From: SIG672 sp045535095 | GTDB lineage: Bacteria; Bacillota; Clostridia; Oscillospirales; CAG-272 | DNA: 64,000 nucleotides | Assembly: GCA_045535095.1 (NCBI GenBank) | Contig: JAZSKY010000054.1 | Location: 1 to 64,000 of the forward strand | Reading direction: 5' to 3' | Part shown: positions 32,344 to 40,281 of the stretch, in pieces | Layout: every line of letters begins with the position of its first letter | Position numbering within the stretch: the stretch's first letter is position 1 | Translations under genes and position numbers: made by a program | The notes under the pieces: model-generated | The model's database searches: none | Seen by the model: the letters and a program-made list of their open reading frames with translations, nothing else | What the model was told of the DNA's origin: nothing

Positions 32344-33096
32344 TCAATCAATAGCGGTGAGCAGTACTGCTCCGTTATCGGTGAGCGCTACCGTATGCTC
32401 GTAGTGAGCGGAGAGACTGCCGTCGGAGGTAACTACCGTCCAACCGTCCTTTTTCACGAATACGTCGCCGCTTCCCACGCAGACCATCGGCTCTATTGCG
32501 ATGACCATACCGGGGATAAGGCGCGTTCCGCGTCCGGGAGTTCCGTAATTGGGAACCTCGGGCGATTCGTGAAGCTCTTTACCTACTCCGTGTCCAATAA
32601 ACTGTCTTACTACCGAGAAGCCGTCCTCGAGAACACGTCTCTCAACTGCGCTTCCGACGTCGCCTATGCGTTTTCCGCTCTCGACCTGCGCGAGCGCTTT
32701 CATAAAGCTGTCCTTTGTAGCCTCGATAAGTCTATCTGCCACTTCGCTTACTTTTCCGCATCTGAAGGTGTTGGCGCTGTCTCCGTGAAATCCCTTGTAG
32801 TAGGCTCCGACGTCGATCTTGACTATGTCGCCTTCTTTAAGTATCACGTTTTCAGACGGTATTCCGTGTATTACCTGCTCGTTTATGCTGATGCAAGCCG
32901 ATGCAGGAAATCCGCCGTATCCGAGAAACGAGGGGGTCGCTCCGCTTTTTTCGATATATTTGCGTATCTGCGCATCAATATACGCGGTGGTCACTCCCGG
33001 TTTTACCAGTTCGCCACCAAGCGCGAGCGCCTCTCCCGTGATTCTTCCGGCATCCTTCATTAAGGATATTTGATGTGAATTTTTTAACTGTATCAT
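32344..33096 (-). CDS. map: Methionine aminopeptidase type I
   Basis: The 250-residue enzyme removes the N-terminal Met. The metal ligands are present: Asp in VKIDVGAYYKGFHGDSA, His in FIGHGVGKELHE, Glu in VIAIEPMV and Glu in YEHTVALT. There is no N-terminal zinc extension. Its ATG overlaps the adk stop by one base, so the two are translationally coupled. Confidence 0.97.
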   Translation of the reverse strand: MIQLKNSHQISLMKDAGRITGEALALGGELVKPGVTTAYIDAQIRKYIEKSGATPSFLGYGGFPASACISINEQVIHGIPSENVILKEGDIVKIDVGAYYKGFHGDSANTFRCGKVSEVADRLIEATKDSFMKALAQVESGKRIGDVGSAVERRVLEDGFSVVRQFIGHGVGKELHESPEVPNYGTPGRGTRLIPGMVIAIEPMVCVGSGDVFVKKDGWTVVTSDGSLSAHYEHTVALTDNGAVLLTAID

Positions 33097-33731
33097 TATT
33101 TACCACCGATCGCTTCGAGCGTGAGTTTAGTGGTATCTGCGATCTCTTCCTGTCCAATGACGAGTCTAAGCTTGCCCTTGTTCATATAGAAATCTTTAAG
33201 CGGCTCTGTAAGATCGTGATAAACGTCGAGTCTGCTGAGCACGACCTCGGGGCTATCGTCCTTGCGGAGAGTTAGCACCGTTCCGTCGTTATCACAGGTC
33301 TTACCGTCCTTAGACGGCTTGAACTCTGTGTGATAGCTTGCTCCGCATTTTTCGCAAACGCGGCGACCGCTCATACGCTTAACTATCTTTTCGTCGGGAA
33401 CCTCGATGCTGACGACTACGTCAAGCTCGATTCCCATTTCGTCAAGAGCCTCGGCTTGAGCGACTGTACGGGGGAATCCGTCAAGGATAAATCCGTCCTT
33501 ACAGTCCTCTTTGTCAAGCCTTTCTTTTATTATACCAATTACCACCTCATCGGGAACAAGTTGTCCCTTATCGGTGTACTGCCTTGCGGCAAGTCCCATG
33601 ACCGTTCCGGTCTTGATTGCCTCTCTGATAATAGCGCCTGTGGAAATTGCGGGAATACCGAATTTCTCAGATGCTATCTCAGCCTGTGTGCCTTTGCCGG
33701 CGCCGGGGGCGCCAAGAAACATTATTTTCAT
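33096..33731 (-). CDS. adk: Adenylate kinase
   Basis: The 211-residue enzyme interconverts ATP + AMP and 2 ADP. It has the P-loop GAPGAGKGTQA, the AMP-site motifs STGAIIRE and DGFPRTVAQA, and a zinc-type LID domain. The LID has CEKCGASYH and a later Cys, with Asp as the fourth ligand (CDND), typical of Gram-positives. It lies between secY and map. Confidence 0.98.
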   Translation of the reverse strand: MKIMFLGAPGAGKGTQAEIASEKFGIPAISTGAIIREAIKTGTVMGLAARQYTDKGQLVPDEVVIGIIKERLDKEDCKDGFILDGFPRTVAQAEALDEMGIELDVVVSIEVPDEKIVKRMSGRRVCEKCGASYHTEFKPSKDGKTCDNDGTVLTLRKDDSPEVVLSRLDVYHDLTEPLKDFYMNKGKLRLVIGQEEIADTTKLTLEAIGGK

Positions 33732-33757
33732 TTTCTTTACCCTTTTAAGGCGTGCAC

Positions 33758-35125
33758 TTACTGAAGGAATCCCTTATAGTGACGCATCGTGAGCTGCGAT
33801 TCAATGTCGCGTCCGGTCTCAAGGATAACTCCGATAACAATGATGATCGAAGATCCGAGGCTCGAGAACTGTGCGAAGTTGTACTGGACGTAAAGTCTGT
33901 TTACAAGCGTCGCAAGCGACTGAGTAGTATCGTAATCGTAGAACATAAAGAGTATGCTGTTTGCGATCATAGGAACGCCTACGACGATACAAAGGAATAT
34001 TGCTCCGATAAACGTGATCCTGTTGAGAATCTTCTTGATATACGCTGCAGTCGGCTCGCCGGGACGAACACCCGGGATCATTCCGCCATTCTTCTTAAGA
34101 TTGTTCGAAACCTCGATGGGATCGAAGGAAATCATAATGTAGAAGTATGCGAATGCAACGATAAGAATGAGGTATATCGCAAGATAGAGGAAAGACGAGG
34201 AATCGAATACCTTGAGGAATTTACCCCAGAAGCCTTCGCTGTTCTTCGTGATTCCGAAGAAAGTAAGGATCGTTGCGGGAAGAGATGCAATGGAGGATGC
34301 GAAGATTATCGGCATAACTCCGGACATATTAAGCTTAAGGGGAAGGTTGGTGTTCTGTCCGCCGTAAACCTTTCTGCCTACTACTCTCTTACCGTACTGG
34401 ATCGGGATTCTGCGTTCGCTGTTCGTAACGAAAACGATGAGGTAGATGATTGCGAGTCCTACGATTGCAGTTACAACTGCAACGAGCGTTGCCCAAGGCC
34501 AATCCTTAGCCATTTCGATAAGGCTATTGATAAGGGTGGGGAAACTGGAAAGGATGTTCGCAAAGAGGATCATCGAGATACCGTTACCGATACCCTTTTC
34601 GTTGATCTTCTCACCGAGCCACATTACGACTGCGGCACCTGCTCCGAAGCAGAAAATGATAACGAGTGCAGCGAAGAGATCGTCTCTGTAAAGAACCTGC
34701 TGTGCTTTAAGAATGGTGAAATATCCCCATGCGGTAAGCGCACCAAGTGCGATAGTTACGTATCTCGTGATCTGAGAGATCTTTTTCTTGCCGTTTTCGT
34801 CCTTCGACATTCTTTCGAGTTTCGGGAACGCAACTGCAAGAAGCTGCATTACGATCGATGCTGTGATATAAGGAGATATACCGAGCGCGAATACCGTTGC
34901 CTGCGCGAGTGCACCACCGTTGAGCAGGTTGAGGTACTGGAAAATCGTTCCGCTGTATATTCCGCTTCCGCTGAAGAGGCTCTGGAGAACCTCGTTCTTA
35001 ACGTAGGGAACGGGAATTGCGGTACCGAGTCTGTACAGAATGAGTATGAATGCAGTAAAGAGGATCTTTACTCGAATGTCCTTAGCTGCCCATACGTTTC
35101 TGATTTTGCCGAAAAACTTTCTCAC
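33758..35125 (-). CDS. secY: Preprotein translocase subunit SecY
   Basis: This 455-residue polytopic protein has ten membrane segments. It starts FFGKIRNVWAAKDIRVKILFT and carries the lateral-gate and plug regions plus the cytoplasmic loop GGMIPGVRPGEPTAAYI. It forms the SecYEG channel. It directly abuts rplO with no spacer. A long open frame on the opposite strand is a shadow. Confidence 0.98.
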   Translation of the reverse strand: MRKFFGKIRNVWAAKDIRVKILFTAFILILYRLGTAIPVPYVKNEVLQSLFSGSGIYSGTIFQYLNLLNGGALAQATVFALGISPYITASIVMQLLAVAFPKLERMSKDENGKKKISQITRYVTIALGALTAWGYFTILKAQQVLYRDDLFAALVIIFCFGAGAAVVMWLGEKINEKGIGNGISMILFANILSSFPTLINSLIEMAKDWPWATLVAVVTAIVGLAIIYLIVFVTNSERRIPIQYGKRVVGRKVYGGQNTNLPLKLNMSGVMPIIFASSIASLPATILTFFGITKNSEGFWGKFLKVFDSSSFLYLAIYLILIVAFAYFYIMISFDPIEVSNNLKKNGGMIPGVRPGEPTAAYIKKILNRITFIGAIFLCIVVGVPMIANSILFMFYDYDTTQSLATLVNRLYVQYNFAQFSSLGSSIIIVIGVILETGRDIESQLTMRHYKGFLQ

Positions 35126-35569
35126 TTAGATCACCTCTACCTTTCCGCCAGCCGCTTCAATTTTTTCTTTAGCGGCAGCCGAAAAGACAGCTGCGCAAAC
35201 AGTGATTTTCTTAGTGATCTCACCGCGTCCGAGTACTTTGAGTCCGTCATTTGCCTTGCTGATAATACCCTTCTCGCAAAGTACTTCGATAGTTACAGTG
35301 TCACCGTCGTTGAAACAAGCATTGAGCTTTTCAACGTTGATTATGCTATAGATTTTTGCAAACTTATTGTTGAAGCCTCTCTTAGGAAGTCTTCTGTAAA
35401 GCGGAATCTGGCCGCCTTCAAATCCGGGACGTACGCCGCCGCCCGAACGAGCATTCTGACCCTTGTGTCCCTTGCCTGCGGTCTTACCGTTTCCGGAACC
35501 AGTGCCTCTGCCCTTACGCCAAGCCTTCTTTGCGGAGCCTTCAGGTGCTGAAAGTTCATGGAGCTTCAT
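35126..35569 (-). CDS. rplO: 50S ribosomal protein L15
   Basis: The 147-residue product begins MKLHELSAPEGSAKKAWRKG, with the glycine-rich RGTGSGNGKTAGKGHKGQ segment and GFEGGQIPLYRRLPKRGF, all L15 hallmarks. It lies between rpmD and secY. Confidence 0.98.
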   Translation of the reverse strand: MKLHELSAPEGSAKKAWRKGRGTGSGNGKTAGKGHKGQNARSGGGVRPGFEGGQIPLYRRLPKRGFNNKFAKIYSIINVEKLNACFNDGDTVTIEVLCEKGIISKANDGLKVLGRGEITKKITVCAAVFSAAAKEKIEAAGGKVEVI

Positions 35570-35609
35570 ATTTTTCTCCTCCTTCGTAGAATTTTAGTCT
35601 TTGATTTGA

Positions 35610-35786
35610 TTATTCGGCCGCTTCTACCTTAACGAGGTGCGAGATAACGTTGATCTTGCCCTTGGTAGCGTCCGTATCGGGAAGAACTATGCTGTCACCG
35701 ATCTTTTTGAAGCCAAGCGAAGCCGCTGTGGCCTTCTGCTTAGGAAGAGTTCCGATGAGACTCTTAACAAGTGTAACCTTTATCAT
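35610..35786 (-). CDS. rpmD: 50S ribosomal protein L30
   Basis: From the ATG at 35786 the product has 58 residues: MIKVTLVKSLIGTLPKQKAT, with the segment SLGFKKIGDSIVLPD. This start has GGGGGAG about 8 nt upstream and fits the family length; the frame remains open further, overlapping rpsE. Confidence 0.97.
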   Translation of the reverse strand: MIKVTLVKSLIGTLPKQKATAASLGFKKIGDSIVLPDTDATKGKINVISHLVKVEAAE

Positions 35787-35803
35787 CTCTTTGTCTCCCC
35801 CTA

Positions 35804-36301
35804 TCAAAGTTCTTCTACGCTCTTGCCGCGCATCTGTGCAACCTCTTCAGCACTTCTGAGCATGCTGAGTGCTACGAACGTAGCCTTAACTACGTTAGTG
35901 GGGTTGGTAGAACGCAGGCACTTAGCTCTGACGTTTTTAATTCCCGCAAGCTCGAGAACCGCACGAACGGTTCCGGAAGCGATGATACCGGTTCCTTCGG
36001 GTGCCGGCTTGAGCATAACTCTACCTGCTCCGAACTCACCGATTACCTCGTGGGGAATGGTGGTACCCTTAAGGGGTACTTCGATCATATTCTTCTTAGC
36101 ATCTTCGATACCCTTGCGGATTGCTTCGGGAGTCTCAGCTGCCTTTCCAAGTCCGTAGCCTACGTGTCCGTTTCCGTCACCTACAACCATGATAGCTGCA
36201 AGGCTTGCAATACGACCACCCTTTACGGTCTTAGATACACGCTTTGTCTTGACAAGCTTTTCCTGGAGGTCAAGCGTTGCCGCATCTATTCTTTTTGCCA
36301 T
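35804..36301 (-). CDS. rpsE: 30S ribosomal protein S5
   Basis: The 165-residue product has the double-stranded RNA-binding-like N-terminal part (VSKTVKGGRIASLAAIMVVG), the GYGLGKAAETPEAIRKG loop, and the C-terminal GTGIIASGTVRAVLELAG. S5 sits near the mRNA entry and affects fidelity. Confidence 0.98.
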   Translation of the reverse strand: MAKRIDAATLDLQEKLVKTKRVSKTVKGGRIASLAAIMVVGDGNGHVGYGLGKAAETPEAIRKGIEDAKKNMIEVPLKGTTIPHEVIGEFGAGRVMLKPAPEGTGIIASGTVRAVLELAGIKNVRAKCLRSTNPTNVVKATFVALSMLRSAEEVAQMRGKSVEEL

Positions 36302-36318
36302 TAGTACTTTCCTCCTTA

Positions 36319-36675
36319 TCAGAACTTGAGGCCTGCGGCGCGAGCGCCTTCAGCAAGTTCGAGTACGCGTCCGTGGTAGAGATATCCGCCGCGGTCAAAA
36401 ACTACTTCGGATATACCTGCTGCGATAGCACGTTCAGCAATGAGAGTACCAACTTTCTTTGCGCTCTCCTTGTTGCTGCCGCCTACAAAGTCTTTTTCGT
36501 ACGAGGAAGCGGATACGAGCGTTACACCCTTGACGTCGTCAATGATCTGCGCCTGAATATTAGCGTTCGAGCGATATACGCAGAGACGGGGGCACTCGGC
36601 AGTTCCCGAGATCTTTCCTCTAACTCTTGCGTGTCTCTTAAGACGCTGCTGGTTGGAATCTTTTCTTGATACCAT
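36319..36675 (-). CDS. rplR: 50S ribosomal protein L18
   Basis: The 118-residue product has the basic start KDSNQQRLKRHARVRGKIS, then RLCVYRSNANIQAQIIDD, and ends FDRGGYLYHGRVLELAEGAR. L18 binds 5S rRNA with L5. Confidence 0.98.
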   Translation of the reverse strand: MVSRKDSNQQRLKRHARVRGKISGTAECPRLCVYRSNANIQAQIIDDVKGVTLVSASSYEKDFVGGSNKESAKKVGTLIAERAIAAGISEVVFDRGGYLYHGRVLELAEGARAAGLKF

Positions 36676-36695
36676 CTTTAATCCACTCCTTTCTA

Positions 36696-37235
36696 TTATT
36701 TACCGGTCTTTCCGGCCTTGCGGCGGACAAACTCACCGGTGTATCTGATACCCTTGCCCTTGTAGGGTTCCGGAGGTCTCTTGCTTCTGATGTTAGCTGC
36801 GACCTGGCCTACAAGCTGCTTGTCGATACCGCAAACGATAATCGTGTTTGCATCGGGTACCTCGAACGTAATTCCGTTACCCTCTTCGAAGGTGATACCG
36901 TGGGAGTAACCGAGAGAGAGCTGGAGCTGCTTGCCCTGTTTTGCTGCTCTGTATCCTACGCCGACGATCTCGAGCTTCTTCTGGTAGCCTTCGCTAACGC
37001 CAACTACCATGTTGTTGATTAGAGTACGGGTAAGTCCGTGAATGGATCTGTTGAACTTTTCATCGTTGGGACGGGAAACGAGGATCTCGTTGTCCTTAAC
37101 CTCGATAGAGAGCTCATTTCTGAACTGCTGAGTAAGAGTACCCTTGGGTCCCTTTACCGTTACGAGATTTCCTTCAGCTATATCGATGCTTACACCTGCG
37201 GGAACCTTAACGGGATTTCTACCTATTCTTGACAT
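36696..37235 (-). CDS. rplF: 50S ribosomal protein L6
   Basis: The 179-residue product begins MSRIGRNPVKVPAGVSI, has two homologous RNA-binding modules, and ends PEPYKGKGIRYTGEFVRRK. L6 supports the factor-binding centre. Confidence 0.98.
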   Translation of the reverse strand: MSRIGRNPVKVPAGVSIDIAEGNLVTVKGPKGTLTQQFRNELSIEVKDNEILVSRPNDEKFNRSIHGLTRTLINNMVVGVSEGYQKKLEIVGVGYRAAKQGKQLQLSLGYSHGITFEEGNGITFEVPDANTIIVCGIDKQLVGQVAANIRSKRPPEPYKGKGIRYTGEFVRRKAGKTGK

Positions 37236-37253
37236 CTCTTTATGCTCCCTTCT

Positions 37254-37649
37254 TTACCATACAAATGCAAGTACTTCGCCGCCGACCTTCTCTTTACGAG
37301 CCTTCTTGTCGGTCATGATACCCTTGGAAGTGGATACGATTGCGATGCCGAGGCCGTTCATAACCTTGGGCATGTCATCGCAGCCTGCATAGATTCTAAG
37401 ACCGGGCTTAGAAACTCTGCGAAGTCCCTGGATAACCTTCTGCTTGCCGATATACTTGAGTGTTACTCTGAGAATTCCCTGCTTGCCATCTTCGATTACC
37501 TGATAGCTCTTGATGTAGCCCTCTTCGAGAAGAATGTCAGCAATTGCCTTCTTCATGTTAGAAGCGGGAATATCTACGGTTTCGTGTTTTGCGTTGTTTG
37601 CGTTGCGGATTCTTGTGAGCATATCCGCAATTACGTCTGATATTTGCAT
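37254..37649 (-). CDS. rpsH: 30S ribosomal protein S8
   Basis: The 131-residue product begins MQISDVIADMLTRIRNANNA, contains IVSTSKGIMTDKKARKEKVGGE and the C-terminal VWV-like end (here AFVW). S8 binds helix 21 of 16S rRNA and in E. coli is the regulator of the spc operon. An unusually long gap of 132 bp with three predicted hairpins separates it from rpsN. Confidence 0.97.
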   Translation of the reverse strand: MQISDVIADMLTRIRNANNAKHETVDIPASNMKKAIADILLEEGYIKSYQVIEDGKQGILRVTLKYIGKQKVIQGLRRVSKPGLRIYAGCDDMPKVMNGLGIAIVSTSKGIMTDKKARKEKVGGEVLAFVW

Positions 37650-37668
37650 ATTATTTTCCTCCTGTTAT

Positions 37669-37743
37669 GCAAGTGTTTTTTCTTGCTGCCCGTTTTTTCC
37701 GTCGGGCTGCAAATCGGCGGTTAAAGTTTCCTTTCCTGCCGAT
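37669..37743 (-). promoter_or_regulatory. Three consecutive hairpins between rpsN and rpsH
   Basis: On the transcribed (minus) strand, in order, are ATCGGC...GCCGAT (37743-37713), GCCCG...CGGGC (37707-37688) and GCAAG...CTTGC (37686-37669), followed by AGGAGG before rpsH. Other gaps in the spc operon are mostly 15-30 bp, so a structured regulatory leader for rpsH is plausible, perhaps an S8 target. Confidence 0.4.
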
Positions 37744-37781
37744 AAGACGGAGTTCTGTTACTTTCTCCGAGGTAGTTTAAA

Positions 37782-37967
37782 TTACCAGGATGCTTTTCTT
37801 ACTCCGGGGATCTCGCCTTTGTATGCAAGCTCTCTGAAGCAGATACGGCAAATTCCGTACTTACGCATATAAGCATGGGGGCGGCCGCAGATCTTGCATC
37901 TGTTGTACTCACGGGTGGAGAACTTCTGCGTTCTCTGCTGCTTAACCTTCATTGATGTTTTTGCCAT
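37782..37967 (-). CDS. rpsN: 30S ribosomal protein S14 type Z
   Basis: The 61-residue product is the short zinc form of S14, with ligands in CKICGRPHAY and CRICFRELA. It begins MAKTSMKVKQQRTQKFSTRE. It lies between rplE and rpsH. Confidence 0.97.
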   Translation of the reverse strand: MAKTSMKVKQQRTQKFSTREYNRCKICGRPHAYMRKYGICRICFRELAYKGEIPGVRKASW

Positions 37968-37982
37968 CTTTTCTATCCTCCA

Positions 37983-38522
37983 TTATTTAGCGAACGGTGC
38001 GCCGAGCTGACGAAGAAGCTCTCTTGCCTCGTCGTCGGTCTTTGCCGTCGTAACGAATGCGATGTCCATTCCGCGGATCTTGTCGATCTTATCGTACTCG
38101 ATCTCGGGGAAAATGAGCTGCTCTTTGAGGCCGAGAGAGTAGTTTCCTCTGCCGTCGAAGCCGTCGGGATTGATACCCTTGAAGTCACGAACTCTGGGGA
38201 GAGCGAAGTTGAAGAGCTTGTCAGCAAACTCATACATAATGTCTCCTCTGAGGGTAACCTTTGCACCGATCTTCATGCCCTGACGGAGCTTGAAGTTCGA
38301 TACCGACTTACGTGCGAAAGTAGGAACTGCCTTCTGACCGGTGATGAGCGAAAGCTCGTCGATGATAGTGTCGATTACCTTTGCGTTATCCTTTGCATCG
38401 CCTGCGCCAACGTTGACAACGATCTTGTCAAGCTTGGGGATCTGCATAACGCTCTTGTACTCGAACTTCTTCATAAGAGCAGGAGCAATTTCGCTCTTAT
38501 AAGTTTCCTTAAGTCTAGCCAT
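37983..38522 (-). CDS. rplE: 50S ribosomal protein L5
   Basis: The 179-residue product begins MARLKETYKSEIAPALMKKF, includes VVNVGAGDAKDNAK and the FPEIEYDKIDKIRGMDI segment. L5 binds 5S rRNA and contacts S13 across the subunit interface. Confidence 0.98.
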   Translation of the reverse strand: MARLKETYKSEIAPALMKKFEYKSVMQIPKLDKIVVNVGAGDAKDNAKVIDTIIDELSLITGQKAVPTFARKSVSNFKLRQGMKIGAKVTLRGDIMYEFADKLFNFALPRVRDFKGINPDGFDGRGNYSLGLKEQLIFPEIEYDKIDKIRGMDIAFVTTAKTDDEARELLRQLGAPFAK

Positions 38523-38538
38523 TTCTTACTCCTCCTCC

Positions 38539-38928
38539 TTAGTCAAACTGATATGAGCAAGGAGTTCCGTCCGACTTCTTACCGGAGCAAACGCGGACTT
38601 TCTTTCCGTCGATTACTTCGATATGAGTTCTGACGCCCTTGTCACACTTGGGGCAGTAAAGCTGTACCTTGCAAGCGTACACGGGAGCATCAACCTTAAC
38701 GATTGCGGACTGCTCGCCCTGTCTCTTTGCCTTAACGTGCTTACTAGCCTTGTTTACGTTTTCAACGATAACCTTGCCCTCTTCGGGAGAAACTGCGATA
38801 ACCTTTGCGGTCTTACGCTCCTTCTTGGTCTCGTTGCCTTCTTTGTCTTCGCTGGTCTTCCACTTGTCCTTGTAGTCGCCCACGCGTACTACTACGGTAT
38901 CACCCGTTTTAACGTGCATTCTTGCCAT
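38539..38928 (-). CDS. rplX: 50S ribosomal protein L24 with insertion and C-terminal zinc ribbon
   Basis: The 129-residue product is longer than usual (about 100-105). The KOW motif begins MHVKTGDTVVVRVGD, but an insertion of about 14-16 residues (near WKTSEDKEGNETKKE) follows where most L24 read GKDKGKxGKV. The rest fits L24: VIVENVNKASKHVK and YACKVQLYCPKC. Two further Cys (VCSG and TPC) complete a possible zinc ribbon. L24 is an early 50S assembly initiator. Position between rplN and rplE confirms identity. Confidence 0.93.
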   Translation of the reverse strand: MARMHVKTGDTVVVRVGDYKDKWKTSEDKEGNETKKERKTAKVIAVSPEEGKVIVENVNKASKHVKAKRQGEQSAIVKVDAPVYACKVQLYCPKCDKGVRTHIEVIDGKKVRVCSGKKSDGTPCSYQFD

Positions 38929-38943
38929 TTTGACGATACCTCC

Positions 38944-39312
38944 TTAAAGTACTTCGGGAGCGAGCGAAAGGATCTTAAGGAATTCCTTTTCACGAAGCTC
39001 TCTTGCCACAGGCCCAAATATACGGGTTCCTCTGGGGTTTTTATCTTCTTTGATGATGACCGCTGCGTTGTCATCAAAGCGAACGTAGCTACCGTCTGCG
39101 CGCTTAACGCCCTTAACGGTTCTTACGATTACAGCTTTAACAACGTCGCCCTTCTTTACCTGTCCGCCGGGAGACACCTTTTTAACGGATGCGACTACTA
39201 CGTCTCCGATACCTGCATATCTTCTGCCAGTACCGCCGAGAACGCGTATACACATAAGCTCCTTCGCACCGGTATTATCAGCGACCTTCATATACGACTG
39301 CTGTTGTATCAC
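38944..39312 (-). CDS. rplN: 50S ribosomal protein L14
   Basis: The 122-residue product begins MIQQQSYMKVADNTGAKELM, with GVKRADGSYVRFDDNAAVII and GTRIFGPVARELREK. L14 sits at the intersubunit face and is the binding site for RsfS. It lies between rpsQ and rplX. Confidence 0.98.
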   Translation of the reverse strand: MIQQQSYMKVADNTGAKELMCIRVLGGTGRRYAGIGDVVVASVKKVSPGGQVKKGDVVKAVIVRTVKGVKRADGSYVRFDDNAAVIIKEDKNPRGTRIFGPVARELREKEFLKILSLAPEVL

Positions 39313-39369
39313 TGTGCGTTTTCCTCCTTAATTCAATACAATCTTTGTTGTATCTACTGAACTGTTGAC

Positions 39370-39633
39370 TTACTTAACCTTTTCGATTATTTCAACGAGA
39401 CGCCATCTCTTAGTTGCGGAGAGGGGTCTTGTTTCCATAATGAGTACCTTATCACCGACGTCGCACTGATTGTTCTCGTCGTGTGCGTGTACCTTAAGGG
39501 TGTGCTTTATGATTTTTCCGTATTTCGGATGCTTTACGTTGTCCTCGATTGCTACAACGATGGTCTTGTTCATTGCGTTGCTTACAACCTTACCAACTCT
39601 GGTCTTGCGCAGATTGCGCGCTGTCTGTTCCAT
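39370..39633 (-). CDS. rpsQ: 30S ribosomal protein S17
   Basis: The 87-residue OB-fold protein has RKTRVGKVVSNAMNKTIVVA and ETRPLSATKRWRLVEI. The start is ATG at 39633; a GTG immediately before it (39636) is a possible alternative, and the AAGGAG lies 8-11 nt upstream of the two. Confidence 0.97.
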   Translation of the reverse strand: MEQTARNLRKTRVGKVVSNAMNKTIVVAIEDNVKHPKYGKIIKHTLKVHAHDENNQCDVGDKVLIMETRPLSATKRWRLVEIIEKVK

Positions 39634-39655
39634 CACGACTGTATCTCCTTCCTGC

Positions 39656-39847
39656 TCACTGAGCCTTCATTTCGTGGAGGATAGTCATAACTCTTGCGAT
39701 ATCCTTACGAACGTCAGCTATCTTGTGGGGATTGTCAAGTTGGTTTATAGCGTGCTTAAAGCGCAGGTTAAACAGTTCTTCTTTGAGTCCTGCAAGCTCT
39801 TTTTCGAGCTCTTCAACGCTCATCTTTCTGATTTCACTTGCCTTCAC
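39656..39847 (-). CDS. rpmC: 50S ribosomal protein L29
   Basis: The 63-residue helical hairpin protein begins MKASEIRKMSVEELEKELAG and contains LFNLRFKHAINQLDNPHKI. It sits at the tunnel exit near the trigger-factor and SRP docking site. The gap to rplP is 2 bp. Confidence 0.97.
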   Translation of the reverse strand: MKASEIRKMSVEELEKELAGLKEELFNLRFKHAINQLDNPHKIADVRKDIARVMTILHEMKAQ

Positions 39848-39849
39848 GA

Positions 39850-40281
39850 TTATCCCTCCTCAACAACATCGTTTGTTTCTTTCATAACAAACTTACACTT
39901 AATCGGCAGTTTGTGGGATGCAAGACGCATTGCTTCCTTTGCTACTTCAGGAGCAACTCCGTCCATCTCGAACATGATTCTACCGGGCTTAACTACTGCT
40001 ACCCAGTACTCGGGCGAACCCTTACCGGAACCCATTCGAGTTTCAGCCGGCTTTTCAGTGATCGGCTTGTCGGGGAATATCTTGATCCATACTTTACCGC
40101 CACGGCGAATATATCTCGTCATAGCGATACGGGCTGCTTCAATCTGGTTGCTTGTGATCCATGCGGGCTCGAGTGCAACAAGACCGTAGGTACCGTAAGC
40201 TAAAGTGTTTCCGCGCGTTGCCTTACCCTTAAGTCTGCCGCGCTGAACACGTCTGTACTTAACTCTCTTCGGCATTAACAT
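39850..40281 (-). CDS. rplP: 50S ribosomal protein L16
   Basis: The 143-residue product begins MLMPKRVKYRRVQRGRLKG and includes RRGGKVWIKIFPDKPITEKP and MGSGKGSPEYWVAVVKPGR. It lies near the A-site tRNA elbow. The ATG overlaps the rpsC stop by one base. Confidence 0.98.
   Translation of the reverse strand: MLMPKRVKYRRVQRGRLKGKATRGNTLAYGTYGLVALEPAWITSNQIEAARIAMTRYIRRGGKVWIKIFPDKPITEKPAETRMGSGKGSPEYWVAVVKPGRIMFEMDGVAPEVAKEAMRLASHKLPIKCKFVMKETNDVVEEG

Noticed and set aside
33752..35551. Open frame of 599 codons opposite secY and rplO
   Set aside because: It is antisense to two certain genes, Cys/Asp/Arg-rich without family motifs. It arises because the sense codons avoid the complements of stops.
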